Below are positions 39,887 through 48,073 of a stretch of DNA of 64,000 bases, in pieces. Below the pieces are notes generated by a model. That model was not told where the DNA came from. It searched no databases and saw only the letters and a list, made by a program, of their open reading frames with translations. This DNA comes from a virus. The position numbers were made by a program, and so were the translations under genes. The DNA is taken from positions 186,001 to 250,000 of the IMG/VR virus record IMGVR_UViG_3300041411_000129, one strand, 5' to 3'. Positions within the stretch are counted from its first letter, which is position 1, and each line of letters starts with the position of its first letter.

Positions 39887-40648
39887 ATGAATCTGGTAAT
39901 TGAAGATGTAGTAAAGAGCCATGCTATTAAGAAAATGAATAGCTCTCTTGAACTCGCCAAGATGTGGCTGCACATCACCGGAACCAACCCAGGTGGTGAA
40001 AACCCTTACCACAACAACACCCACATGAAGCGCATGGCCGGTATCGCAGGCTTCCTATTGGAGAGTGATCCTTTCTACGCTACTCTGACTCCAGATCAGA
40101 AACGTATCGAAAGTACACTCCTACTCATCGCCTGTCTCTGGCATGACTACGGTCATAGCGCCGGGAAGAAGCCTGATCTCGAGAACATTCAGTTCGCGAC
40201 AGAAGCATTCATGAACTGGTTCAATGGCGCGTGGCCTGAAATGATCATGTACCTTGAAGGGAAAGATCACGCAACCCTCAATAAGGACGATGAAGAAGGT
40301 GCTGTTAAACTGGCGGCTAAGCACGCCAAGGTCATCTCAGAACTCCTCAAGGTCACCGAATTTCCATTCGTCCATCAACCAAGAACTGTCCTCGAGAAAT
40401 GCATCCGCGACGCTGATCTCCTGTATACGTTCGACGTTAACACTGGTCAGATCGTTCATGGTCTTTACCTGGAACTGAAGAGTTCCGGTAAGTTCCCTTT
40501 CTCGTTCATGAGCTTCATGCATCGCCAGTCGGAGTTCCTCGATAGCTGCGAACACTTCACAGACCTTGGCAAACAGATCCACGCGACAATGAAAGACGAC
40601 GTTCTAGCTCGTCAATTCGCTTGGGCTGAATCCCAAGGCTTCGCGTAA
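39887..40648 (+). CDS. HD-domain metal-dependent phosphohydrolase, 253 aa
   Basis: Motifs of the HD superfamily: NPYHNNTHM (H42, H46), WHDYGHS (H86-D87, H90), and a C-terminal RDADLL aspartate. The N-PYH-N-x-H pattern resembles the cyclic-nucleotide phosphodiesterase type (PDEase_I-like), in which two metals cut a phosphodiester. It could destroy a signalling nucleotide of the host; substrate not shown. AAGGAA precedes the start. Confidence 0.8.
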   Translation: MNLVIEDVVKSHAIKKMNSSLELAKMWLHITGTNPGGENPYHNNTHMKRMAGIAGFLLESDPFYATLTPDQKRIESTLLLIACLWHDYGHSAGKKPDLENIQFATEAFMNWFNGAWPEMIMYLEGKDHATLNKDDEEGAVKLAAKHAKVISELLKVTEFPFVHQPRTVLEKCIRDADLLYTFDVNTGQIVHGLYLELKSSGKFPFSFMSFMHRQSEFLDSCEHFTDLGKQIHATMKDDVLARQFAWAESQGFA

Positions 40649-40663
40649 TAACAAACCAACAAT

Positions 40664-40685
40664 GGAGAGGGTATATACCCTCTCC
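40664..40685 (+). terminator. Hairpin terminator
   Basis: Palindrome GGAGAGGG-TATATA-CCCTCTCC. Confidence 0.75.
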
Positions 40686-40710
40686 CACTTATGCCCCTAG
40701 GAGTATCACC

Positions 40711-40986
40711 ATGTCCATTAAGATTAATGAAGTATCCTTCACCGCAGCTGTAGGCGCCGAAGGTCACATCAACGTAACTCAAACTGTCCTCACCCTCATC
40801 CCAAGTCTGAAGGCCGAACAAATCTCCATCGACAAGCGCGTCTATGAAGACAACGACGGTATCATTTACGATGAAGAAGAGGGCATGAATAAGAAGATCA
40901 ATGGCGACATTGTTCTTGATTACAAGGCCTACGGTAACAAAGAACAACAGCAACTCGAAATCACCGCAATCATCACCCACCGATAA
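40711..40986 (+). CDS. Unrecognised protein, 91 aa
   Basis: TAGGAG precedes the ATG. Beta-rich beginning and an acidic middle (YEDNDGIIYDEEEG). Single-domain small protein; not recognised. Next gene 10 bases downstream. Confidence 0.6.
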   Translation: MSIKINEVSFTAAVGAEGHINVTQTVLTLIPSLKAEQISIDKRVYEDNDGIIYDEEEGMNKKINGDIVLDYKAYGNKEQQQLEITAIITHR

Positions 40987-40996
40987 GGAAGTCGCC

Positions 40997-41392
40997 ATGT
41001 CTGAAGAAGTTAAAGAATACCCAAAGGCTCAAGTACTGGTCAACCAACGTCTGGTGCTGCCGGATGCATTCATTAATCCTGAAGTTCATCTATACCTGCC
41101 AACCGACGCCATCGGCAACATGACCTGTCCTCTCAAGGCCGTTCGTATCGAATGCTGGAAGCGATCTACGGGCGATGTCAAACGCAGCGTACTGGCGGAC
41201 ATCTTCAGTAGCAATCGCTCCGGCCTGGCGTTCAGCCTCCTGAAGCATCAATCAGAGCTGGAGTTCGGCATGCTGACCATGAGTGTGGCCTTCGGTAGCC
41301 TGAAGGTTCTGAACGACTGGTTGTTCACGCTGGAACGTTTCCCAGCAGGCGACCTGAATCGCTTCGACGCCTACTACACTCCAGGCAAGTAA
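40997..41392 (+). CDS. Unrecognised protein, 131 aa
   Basis: The ATG at 40997 follows AAGGAAG; upstream in-frame codons lie in the previous gene. Mixed fold, strongly GC3-biased codons. Not recognised. Terminator follows at once. Confidence 0.6.
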   Translation: MSEEVKEYPKAQVLVNQRLVLPDAFINPEVHLYLPTDAIGNMTCPLKAVRIECWKRSTGDVKRSVLADIFSSNRSGLAFSLLKHQSELEFGMLTMSVAFGSLKVLNDWLFTLERFPAGDLNRFDAYYTPGK

Positions 41393-41398
41393 TTGACA

Positions 41399-41426
41399 CG
41401 GGGGACTGATACTCCCCCGACTTTAT
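41399..41426 (+). terminator. Hairpin terminator
   Basis: CGGGGGA-CTGATAC-TCCCCCG followed by ACTTTATT. Confidence 0.8.
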
Positions 41427-41439
41427 TAAGGAATAGATC

Positions 41440-42429
41440 GTGGCTAATAAACGTCCTCTCGTTTTATTTTCTGGTGGTTTGGATTCAACCTTCAACATGC
41501 TTCTCCACACGCTTGAAGGTGAGTCGGTTGATTACGTTTATATCGACGGGGGTCAAGGTAAAGGTAAGGTCAAGGCAGAGGAAGCGACTATCGATCGTAT
41601 TCTGACCGCACTACATGAACATGCTCGACGTAAGGAGAAAGACGTACGACATCGGTTCAGCACGCACCCTCTGTCGGAGGTTAACTTCTGCAATACTCCT
41701 AGCGCTGGCTGGCGTCAACCTATCCCATGGTTGGTATCGGCGTTAGAAGTAGTAGATCCAGAGAAACACTCGGCTGTTGAAGTCTCCTACGTTCAGGGTG
41801 ATGAAATCATCAGCCGACTCCCTGAACTACAAACGGCGTGGGCTGCGATGTGGGCAGTCACTAAAGTCGGTGAGTTGGTTCCACTGAAGTTTCCGCTCAA
41901 GGATGTCAGTAAGCAGGGTATCCTCTGTCAGATGCCTGAAGATTTGTACAAGCTGACGTGGGTTTGTGAAACACCGATCCTGCAAACGTTCGCTTGGCCA
42001 AAGAGTTGTATCGAATACGGCCGTAGTCATAATGCTCGCTGCCGCGCATGTGAAACTCGTCTCGTTGAGCTGTATCGTTTCGAACTCCGTAACGGTAAGA
42101 CTCTCGAACAATACCACACTGAATGCGCTGAGAAGATTGCTCGTGAAGAGCAGGAAGAGAAAGACCGTGTTCGTCGCCGTGAAGAACGTATCGCTGAAGA
42201 TATGGCCGATGGGTATAAGTCAGCGCTACCTGCTGGTGATGAACTCTCATCTACCTTCGATCGACTACCTAATCGCGGTGACTGGAAAGAACCAGATCTC
42301 ATTAAAGAACCGGATGTCTTTGCTGGTACAGACACGTCTACTATTGACGACATGATGCGCTTTGCCCATAACCCGATGATTCTCGGCAACGTAGAAGCCG
42401 TTCAAGAAGTAGAAATGCAGGAAGCTTAA
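41440..42429 (+). CDS. QueC-like PP-loop ATPase, 329 aa
   Basis: LVLFSGGLDST (7-17) is the PP-loop of QueC-type enzymes, and SCIEYGRSHNARCRACETR (about 188-206) matches their zinc cluster (C-x8+-C-x2-C). QueC converts CDG to preQ0, the precursor of 7-deazaguanine. In phages such enzymes can supply deazaguanine for DNA modification that blocks restriction. The C-terminal 100 residues are charged and extra to the family (QueC is about 230). No other queuosine-pathway gene is seen in this window. AAGGAAT precedes the ATG or GTG-adjacent start. Confidence 0.7.
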   Translation: MANKRPLVLFSGGLDSTFNMLLHTLEGESVDYVYIDGGQGKGKVKAEEATIDRILTALHEHARRKEKDVRHRFSTHPLSEVNFCNTPSAGWRQPIPWLVSALEVVDPEKHSAVEVSYVQGDEIISRLPELQTAWAAMWAVTKVGELVPLKFPLKDVSKQGILCQMPEDLYKLTWVCETPILQTFAWPKSCIEYGRSHNARCRACETRLVELYRFELRNGKTLEQYHTECAEKIAREEQEEKDRVRRREERIAEDMADGYKSALPAGDELSSTFDRLPNRGDWKEPDLIKEPDVFAGTDTSTIDDMMRFAHNPMILGNVEAVQEVEMQEA

Positions 42430-42438
42430 CGACATAAG

Positions 42439-42459
42439 GGCCGGGGATCTTCCCCGGCC
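42439..42459 (+). terminator. Hairpin terminator
   Basis: GGCCGGGG-ATCTT-CCCCGGCC. Confidence 0.8.
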
Positions 42460-42526
42460 TGTGTTTGTATCTTGTTACATTTGGGACACTAAGTATGTCC
42501 ACATATTCCCTTTTAGGTCGTTCATT

Positions 42527-43351
42527 ATGTCCGTATTTTCTGATGGCGAGCTGATGGCTCGCAGTATCAAACCAACGTACTTCAAGATCTGCCCAGACGC
42601 AGCTCCAGTACCTGTAATCCCCGGTGTCACCCACAACAGCGCCGAGATGCTCCAGTTGTTGAATCTTAAGGACATCTATCCCGAGATGGTCGTCGAAGCA
42701 ACTGACGAGATGCTCGAGGAGATGAAATGGAAGCCTCTCATCACGCCGTTTGTAGCTGACTCCGTCAAGTACATGTCGACGTCGGCGCCGAAGGAAACAG
42801 CCAAGCCTCAGGGCACCAACTACGAAATGCCCGGCGGTTATATCGCATGGGACCAACGTATCCCAAGCTACGGCGTTTCCAGCTACGGCTATGACATTCG
42901 TCTGGCTGAGAAAGACATCAAGATCTTCAGTAACATCAATTCTCCGATCATTGATCCGATGGATGTGTCTGAAGATTGTTACGTGCAGGCTGAGATCCGC
43001 ACCTGCCCGAAGACTGGTCTGCGTTACTACATGCAGCCGCCTAACAGTCTGGCCCTCGCCCACACTGCTGAGATCTTCAATATCAGCCGTGACATGCTGG
43101 TAGGTTGCTTCGGTAAGTCCACCTACGCCCGTGTAGGTCTGGTTCCAATGATCACGATCCTCGAACCTGAGTGGTCTGGTCAACTGGTACTGGAACTGGC
43201 TAACCAAACCAACTCCCCGGTCAAGGTCTACATCGACTGCGGTATCGCTCAGCTCGTGTTCTGGAAAGCTTCCGAAGTCTGCCGCGTAAGCTACGCAGAT
43301 CGTGGTGGTAAGTACATGCATCAGCGTGGAACTGTTGGCGCGATCATTTAA
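42527..43351 (+). CDS. dcd-like: dCTP deaminase-like protein, 274 aa
   Basis: The C-terminal two thirds match Dcd/dUTPase-fold enzymes: SSYGYDIRL (beginning near 117), GKSTYARVGL (substrate loop), EPEWSGQLVLELANQ and DCGIAQLVF. Dcd turns dCTP into dUTP for dTTP synthesis, matching DHFR and Tmk. Compared with the usual 190 residues it has about 80 extra between the N-terminal SVFSDGELM (like the family's LSD.EI) and the SYGYD block. ATG at 42527 with AGGTC upstream. Confidence 0.8.
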   Translation: MSVFSDGELMARSIKPTYFKICPDAAPVPVIPGVTHNSAEMLQLLNLKDIYPEMVVEATDEMLEEMKWKPLITPFVADSVKYMSTSAPKETAKPQGTNYEMPGGYIAWDQRIPSYGVSSYGYDIRLAEKDIKIFSNINSPIIDPMDVSEDCYVQAEIRTCPKTGLRYYMQPPNSLALAHTAEIFNISRDMLVGCFGKSTYARVGLVPMITILEPEWSGQLVLELANQTNSPVKVYIDCGIAQLVFWKASEVCRVSYADRGGKYMHQRGTVGAII

Positions 43352-43380
43352 GGCAACCGTAGTTTTAAAAGGAATATGGA

Positions 43381-44712
43381 ATGTTCGAACTATTACTAGG
43401 ACTAATCAAAACCAACCCACAAGTAGCTGGCGCCCTGACGTTAGTCATCGGTGGATCGGTGTCTTATTTCGTACGTGACATTCCTCTGAAACTGTGGGTA
43501 TTCCTCAAGGCTCAGGCTATAGTTGAAGCTGAGTTGGATAACACGTCTGAGTGGAATGGTAAAGATCCTATCTTCATGAGATTCATGAATTGGTATCCTA
43601 ATCATTCCATTCAATGGATGTCACGGAGCTATAAGTACAATTCAGAAGGGAAGATGGTTGCCGGTAAAGGTAATCAGTACTTCATGTTCAAAGGTAGATT
43701 GTTCTGGTTCTTCATTACAGACCTTTCTTCCGATGGAGTCCATTTCCGCAAACAGGTCATTAACATTCGGTGCTTGTCTAGAAGTAAAGCATTGATGAAC
43801 GACATGTTGGACACTGCAACGTTTGTAGAGGCAGGTGCAGCGAAAGCAGCTATCCAAGTCTTCTCATTGCGGGTGACTCAATATGAACAAACGTGGGTTA
43901 GTGTTGGTTCATATCCGATCTTGAAGAATATGGTTCCTTTGGTAAACGCTGATACGTTTGGCGTTATCTCCGAATGCCTTAAACGGTTTGCGGGGACGAA
44001 GGAATGGTTCGATGAGAATCACATCACTTACAAACGAACGTTCCTGTTCTCAGGTCCGCCGGGTACTGGTAAATCTACATTGGCGATGCAGATCGCCATG
44101 ATGACTGGTCGAGATGTTTACTTAGTTGATTTGCAGAACATCCGCGGATCTGACTTCACCAACATCGTTGGGTCTATCCCTTCAGGGTCAGTGATGTTGT
44201 TGGAGGATGTACATGGATGCGATGAGCTCCTGAAGCGCGAACCGCTTGAAGACGGTAATCGGTACGTGAGTTCCCAAGGTCCGGATTTGTCTCAGGTGTT
44301 GAACGTCCTCTGCGGTATCATTCCGTTAGCAGACATCATCACCATCATGACGACCAACTATAAAGAACGATTGGAGCCTGCTCTTTACCGCCCAGGGCGG
44401 GTTGATGTGGATGTCGAGGTTGGGTATCTGAATAACGAAGCTATCCTTGCTTGGGTGTATCGCACCTACGGTCCCGAGGTTAGCTCTCATTACGTCGACC
44501 TGAACTTCCCTCACACTCTCACTGTTGGTGAAGTGTATCGGCTGTACGAACTACACAGAGACGATCATCGTTCTGTGATAAACGGGATGTTGCGTTATGG
44601 GTATAAGGAACTGGGCTATGCAACTTCAGCAGATAGCAGTGAAGGTACGCGGTCTTCTCAAGTTGCCACCACCAGATCAGTCAAACACCTTGGAGAGTTT
44701 GCCAGTAATTGA
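43381..44712 (+). CDS. BCS1-like AAA+ ATPase, 443 aa
   Basis: The N-terminal membrane helix (about 16-32), a 150-residue BCS1-type middle and a C-terminal AAA+ domain follow the order of mitochondrial Bcs1. YKRTFLFSGPPGTGKST (217-233) matches Bcs1's Walker A context, MLLEDVHG (272-279) the Walker B, and TTNY...LEPALYRPGRVD the sensor/arginine finger. Bcs1 moves folded proteins across a membrane. A phage copy is unusual; it may remodel a host membrane protein. AAGGAATATGG gives the start. Its end overlaps the next gene by 95 bases. Confidence 0.8.
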   Translation: MFELLLGLIKTNPQVAGALTLVIGGSVSYFVRDIPLKLWVFLKAQAIVEAELDNTSEWNGKDPIFMRFMNWYPNHSIQWMSRSYKYNSEGKMVAGKGNQYFMFKGRLFWFFITDLSSDGVHFRKQVINIRCLSRSKALMNDMLDTATFVEAGAAKAAIQVFSLRVTQYEQTWVSVGSYPILKNMVPLVNADTFGVISECLKRFAGTKEWFDENHITYKRTFLFSGPPGTGKSTLAMQIAMMTGRDVYLVDLQNIRGSDFTNIVGSIPSGSVMLLEDVHGCDELLKREPLEDGNRYVSSQGPDLSQVLNVLCGIIPLADIITIMTTNYKERLEPALYRPGRVDVDVEVGYLNNEAILAWVYRTYGPEVSSHYVDLNFPHTLTVGEVYRLYELHRDDHRSVINGMLRYGYKELGYATSADSSEGTRSSQVATTRSVKHLGEFASN

Positions 44713-45259
44713 AGACAAACTCATTCCACGGCCACCAATTCTTCTACGACTGGAAGATTGTGAGACTGAGAGGGAAACCATCCCACAGTTTTTGGGGTAT
44801 GGGTGGTCCTTCGGTAGTGAGCATTATCTAACCGCATCTATCCACAATTCGGTTCATGCGGCTACTAGAGGTGACCATCCGTTTAATGTCAAGACATCTG
44901 AGATCGAGATCGAGACACTCAGCGAACTCCACGATAGCCTGACTATAAATGTCAAAGCATCTCAGATAGTGAGTAGTGAGTACTACGAGTTCGCAGGTCC
45001 TCTGTTTGCCGCTATGTTCTGTCCTAGCGGTTACACGATCTACGGTGGGTCTATGCTCAACGAGATGGTTGGTGGTCCTTCTGAGGTCTTCCTGAGACTT
45101 ATCCAAAAGATAGCCTTACGCCTCAACTGTAGGATCAACACTATTGAGACAGCGAAGGATGGAGCAACTCTGGTGTTGTTCACCCCATGGGATGCTAACC
45201 AAACCTTCTTTGACCTCATAACCAAAGTGGACGATAGAACTGCTGATGCTGGTGAATAG
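44618..45259 (+). CDS. Unrecognised protein, 213 aa
   Basis: ATG at 44618, 8 bases after AAGGA, placed 95 bases inside the BCS1-like gene in another frame. A later start would leave out conserved-looking sequence, so the long overlap seems real. Mixed fold, no motif recognised. Coupling to the ATPase suggests a partner or substrate. Confidence 0.55.
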   Translation: MQLQQIAVKVRGLLKLPPPDQSNTLESLPVIEDKLIPRPPILLRLEDCETERETIPQFLGYGWSFGSEHYLTASIHNSVHAATRGDHPFNVKTSEIEIETLSELHDSLTINVKASQIVSSEYYEFAGPLFAAMFCPSGYTIYGGSMLNEMVGGPSEVFLRLIQKIALRLNCRINTIETAKDGATLVLFTPWDANQTFFDLITKVDDRTADAGE

Positions 45260-45314
45260 AAATAATCAGAGGCGAGTCTAACAATCGCCGATTGTCGTAA
45301 TTAGGAGTATCACG

Positions 45315-45992
45315 ATGAATAAGAAGCCGGCTGCTAAAAGCAAGAATCTGTCTCTGGGGATTCCCGCTGTTTCCAATGGGGATGGGACGGACATTACAAG
45401 CATTAACGCGACGGTGTTTCACATCCTGCGCAAGAAGAAGACCGCCGATGTTAGCACCTACGGGTTGCCAAACATGAACGACGATGTCTTCAGCCGCAAG
45501 ATTCGTCTGGTCAAGCTTCCGAAGAAAGATGCCCTCGGTCCAATCGAAGACATCCCGGATCTGGAAGATGTGCATCACACTGACCTGCCATGGATCGGTC
45601 AAGCCACCTTCGGTACGGCCAGTCGTCAGTTCCGCTCCAAGAACATCCTGGCATGCGCTGTGGAGGTCGTTCGTGAGATCGACGGCTATCTGTACCGTCT
45701 GTCTGTAGCGATCGATGAGCCGAGCGGTGAACCGCTTCCGCCGACTCTGGTGTATCTAAACAAAGCTACGCCACTGGAACGCGAACACACCCTCGTGGTC
45801 AATCGCGAGGTCACTGAAGCGGAGCGTGAGTTCTACATGGCCGATGCTCCACCTGTTCCAATGGGTCTGCTGAAAGAACTGTCGGCTCTTGGCTACGGCT
45901 GCACCGGCACCACCTTCAAGCTCCTCAATGACGCTCGTATGGGGACATCGATCCACTGCGAACTGTACGGGAAAATCCTATTGGCGTCTTAA
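45315..45992 (+). CDS. Unrecognised protein, 225 aa
   Basis: TAGGAG precedes the ATG. Basic N-terminus (KKPAAKSK), soluble, GC3-biased codons. No recognised family. Its stop is followed immediately by an eleven-G tract and the spanin genes. Confidence 0.65.
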   Translation: MNKKPAAKSKNLSLGIPAVSNGDGTDITSINATVFHILRKKKTADVSTYGLPNMNDDVFSRKIRLVKLPKKDALGPIEDIPDLEDVHHTDLPWIGQATFGTASRQFRSKNILACAVEVVREIDGYLYRLSVAIDEPSGEPLPPTLVYLNKATPLEREHTLVVNREVTEAEREFYMADAPPVPMGLLKELSALGYGCTGTTFKLLNDARMGTSIHCELYGKILLAS

Positions 45993-46003
45993 GGGGGGGG
46001 GGG
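45993..46003 (+). promoter_or_regulatory. Eleven-G tract acting as ribosome-binding site
   Basis: Eleven Gs directly after TAA, ending 4 bases before the i-spanin ATG at 46008. It replaces a normal Shine-Dalgarno, as at 15046. Confidence 0.5.
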
Positions 46004-46007
46004 TAAC

Positions 46008-46511
46008 ATGTTCGGACTGGATATTAAAGGGTTAGCGAAGACTTACATGCCGTTGATTATCGGTTTGATTGGTCTCGCGCTCTTCATGATGATTCGATCA
46101 GCCTTTATAGGGTACGTTGATAATGAAAAGGCACTCACTGAAGCACAAGCTGCAACAGCGAATGTACTTACAATCAACGCTAGCCTTAATACTGAGATCA
46201 CGCGACTTACGCAAGATGTCAAAGATCGCGCTGATACGAATCAGAACATCAGCCAAGGCCAAGCAGCCTTAGGTGGGGATCTTGATGGACTCAAGTACGA
46301 ACTCGACATTGCAACAGCCGCCCGCGACGAAAGTTACATCGAGTATCAGTCGCAGTGCAAAGCCAAAGTTCCTACTTCGGTTCCGGCACGTAATACCGTT
46401 GCAAATGTCGGGCTACATCAAGACGTGGAAGCGGTAGAGCTGACAATAGCATGGAAGGCTTACTGCAAAGTAACGCCCGATGCTACCCAGTGTCTGGAGA
46501 AAGATAAATGA
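46008..46511 (+). CDS. Rz-like: i-spanin (Rz-like), 167 aa
   Basis: One N-terminal transmembrane helix (about 13-31), then a periplasmic coiled coil (about 40-105, Ala/Glu/Thr/Asn heptads), then a tail with cysteines. This is the architecture of inner-membrane spanins, and it is followed, with a 4-base overlap, by a lipoprotein. Spanin pairs bridge the two membranes and fuse them at the end of lysis. Sequence is not like lambda Rz; the call rests on topology and gene pair. Confidence 0.65.
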   Translation: MFGLDIKGLAKTYMPLIIGLIGLALFMMIRSAFIGYVDNEKALTEAQAATANVLTINASLNTEITRLTQDVKDRADTNQNISQGQAALGGDLDGLKYELDIATAARDESYIEYQSQCKAKVPTSVPARNTVANVGLHQDVEAVELTIAWKAYCKVTPDATQCLEKDK

Positions 46512-46831
46512 TTCGATCACTCATCCTACTCATCGCAGTGCTTGGACTTTCAGGCTGCGGACATCAACAGATTGTGGAGAAGACAGTCACCAAATACGTT
46601 GCACTCGATGAAGGTTGGTTTGCGCCATGTCCAATGGTAGAGCCGCCTAAGATGTTGGATTACAATGCGGTCACTGATCGCAAGAAAGCTGACATGTGGG
46701 CAAGAAAGTATCTGGATCAAGCAGGCGTCAATGGCGACTGTAACATCCGGTTAAAAGAAGCCCTCGAGTACCAACGCAAGAAAGCTGCCGAAACTACGAC
46801 AGTGACATGTGTGGATGGGGTTTGCAAATAA
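46508..46831 (+). CDS. Rz1-like: o-spanin (Rz1-like lipoprotein), 107 aa
   Basis: A signal peptide with lipobox LSGC (cleavage before Cys about 17) gives an outer-membrane lipoprotein. It starts in the stop of the i-spanin gene (ATGA). The mature protein is charged, with further cysteines. Together they form a separated-overlapping spanin pair. Terminator follows. Confidence 0.65.
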   Translation: MIRSLILLIAVLGLSGCGHQQIVEKTVTKYVALDEGWFAPCPMVEPPKMLDYNAVTDRKKADMWARKYLDQAGVNGDCNIRLKEALEYQRKKAAETTTVTCVDGVCK

Positions 46832-46837
46832 CATACA

Positions 46838-46858
46838 GGCCGGGGAAATCCCCGGCCT
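46838..46858 (+). terminator. Hairpin terminator
   Basis: GGCCGGGG-AAAT-CCCCGGCC. Confidence 0.8.
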
Positions 46859-46885
46859 TATGTCTGCGTACTCAACTTTTTTATG

Positions 46886-46912
46886 GTCATACATTGTCGG
46901 GGTACATAAACG
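46886..46912 (+). promoter_or_regulatory. Putative phage promoter (CATACATT family)
   Basis: GGTCATACATTGTCGGGGTACATAAACGC; it shares GTCATACATTG and GTACATA with the 58056 copy. Confidence 0.6.
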
Positions 46913-46936
46913 CTACGAAAGCAAGGGAGGTTCATC

Positions 46937-47158
46937 ATGCTTAACGAATACGCTACAAATGGCGTTAGTCGTGGTGAACTGCTTAACAGGCACTCCCACG
47001 CTACCGTCATGTTTAAACGCGCTATGCGTCTGCACGGCGTTAACTCTAACGAGGCAAAGCACTGGGATGGTCTCTTGAACGAACTGGAGAAGTATCTCCA
47101 CTCTAAAGGAATCATCCGCATTGACCACAAAAGCTTTTTGATCACCGAGGATAACTAA
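46937..47158 (+). CDS. Unrecognised protein, 73 aa (paralogue of 47671)
   Basis: GGGAGG precedes the ATG. A helical protein; residues 26-55 (FKRAMRLHGVNSNEAKHWD) align with FERAMRTHGINSEQANHWS of the protein at 47671, so the two are paralogues with a shared helix-turn-helix-like motif. Expressed from a promoter motif of its own. Confidence 0.65.
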   Translation: MLNEYATNGVSRGELLNRHSHATVMFKRAMRLHGVNSNEAKHWDGLLNELEKYLHSKGIIRIDHKSFLITEDN

Positions 47159-47230
47159 ACAGTTGTCTTCTGGTACAGAACTGCTACAATGGACTCGTTC
47201 CAAAGTAGTAGTGCAACACCCCGTGTAACT

Positions 47231-47246
47231 AACGACCGTGGAGGTC
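47231..47246 (+). promoter_or_regulatory. Ribosome-binding-site mini-hairpin
   Basis: AACG context, stem GACC / GGTC, loop GTGGA; ATG at 47250. Confidence 0.7.
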
Positions 47247-47249
47247 AAG

Positions 47250-47543
47250 ATGTCGTATGGAGACAAGTTCAGCTACGACGAAGAATTCGTCGCTCTTTCA
47301 TCTGGCTTAGGTCAGGCGGTACAGGAGCTTCGAGATCGTCGAAACGAACTGAACGAGAGCTATCGGTTGTTAGGAGCGGAGCGCATGACAATGCGCTTGC
47401 AAGGCTTAAGTACTACGGACATTGATGTTAAGATGTCTGAAGTGATGCAGGCAATCCGTGAGATTGGAGCTAAAATTGATTCCACTCAGTCCGCCCACTT
47501 AAGTTACTTGCGAAACTGTCAGGTTGGTTATACTGACAGGTAG
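47250..47543 (+). CDS. Coiled-coil small protein, 97 aa
   Basis: The ATG at 47250 lies 5 bases after GGAGG of a mini-hairpin. Mostly helical; residues 20-85 carry hydrophobic heptads between charged residues. Not recognised. Confidence 0.6.
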   Translation: MSYGDKFSYDEEFVALSSGLGQAVQELRDRRNELNESYRLLGAERMTMRLQGLSTTDIDVKMSEVMQAIREIGAKIDSTQSAHLSYLRNCQVGYTDR

Positions 47544-47550
47544 CTGTAGG

Positions 47551-47579
47551 AGACGGGGGTAACACCCCGTCTTTTTTTT
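47551..47579 (+). terminator. Hairpin terminator with T8
   Basis: AGACGGGG / CCCCGTCT with loop GTAACA, followed by TTTTTTTTG. Confidence 0.9.
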
Positions 47580-47603
47580 GTCTGAATAATCGTAATGAAA
47601 AAG

Positions 47604-47640
47604 ATTACAGTCACACATAGTCGACGTAGTGAAGCACTTC
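47604..47640 (+). promoter_or_regulatory. Putative phage promoter (CACACATAG)
   Basis: ATTACAGTCACACATAGTCG, sharing TTACAGTCACACATAG with 6821; then TAGTGAAGCAC. Confidence 0.6.
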
Positions 47641-47670
47641 ATTTACCCGACTCTGTAAAGGACTATCGCC

Positions 47671-47856
47671 ATGCTTACATTCTTGAGCAATCTGTTTGAC
47701 GGCAACACCAACGAAACTCGTGAACGCGCTTTGAAAGAACTGCGTATTGCGAAGAACTGCTTTGAACGAGCGATGCGCACTCACGGCATCAACTCGGAAC
47801 AAGCAAACCACTGGTCGGCGAAAGCTGACGAAGCCGAGAAAGCCCTGGGTCTGTAA
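47671..47856 (+). CDS. Unrecognised protein, 61 aa (paralogue of 46937)
   Basis: AAGGAC precedes the ATG. Helical; shares the block around FERAMRTHGINSEQANHW with the 73 aa protein. Followed by a membrane microprotein. Confidence 0.65.
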   Translation: MLTFLSNLFDGNTNETRERALKELRIAKNCFERAMRTHGINSEQANHWSAKADEAEKALGL

Positions 47857-47872
47857 CCCAGAAGGATGCAAC

Positions 47873-48046
47873 ATGATGAACTTTAAACTGATCGTTACGA
47901 CAGTCTCATTAATAGCCGCTGGTACAGCGGCTAGCTATGCTGCGTACCGAGTAGTGAAGAAGTCCCGTGAAGAAGGTATTCCAGTCTTCACGGTTATCGT
48001 CCAGGCTTATAACACCACCGTTGATGAAATCCGCAATAAGCTGTAA
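47873..48046 (+). CDS. Membrane microprotein, 57 aa
   Basis: ATG at 47873 after GAAGGATG. One N-terminal transmembrane or signal helix (about 5-26), a basic stop-transfer (RVVKKSR), and a short soluble end. Function unknown. Confidence 0.6.
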   Translation: MMNFKLIVTTVSLIAAGTAASYAAYRVVKKSREEGIPVFTVIVQAYNTTVDEIRNKL

Positions 48047-48056
48047 TCATCCAACC

Positions 48057-48069
48057 GACTGAGGAAGTC
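48057..48069 (+). promoter_or_regulatory. Ribosome-binding-site mini-hairpin (variant stem)
   Basis: Stem GACT / AGTC, loop GAGGA; ATG at 48074. The stem has a T:A in place of C:G at the closing pair, so pairing is kept although bases changed. Confidence 0.6.
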
Positions 48070-48073
48070 CGCT

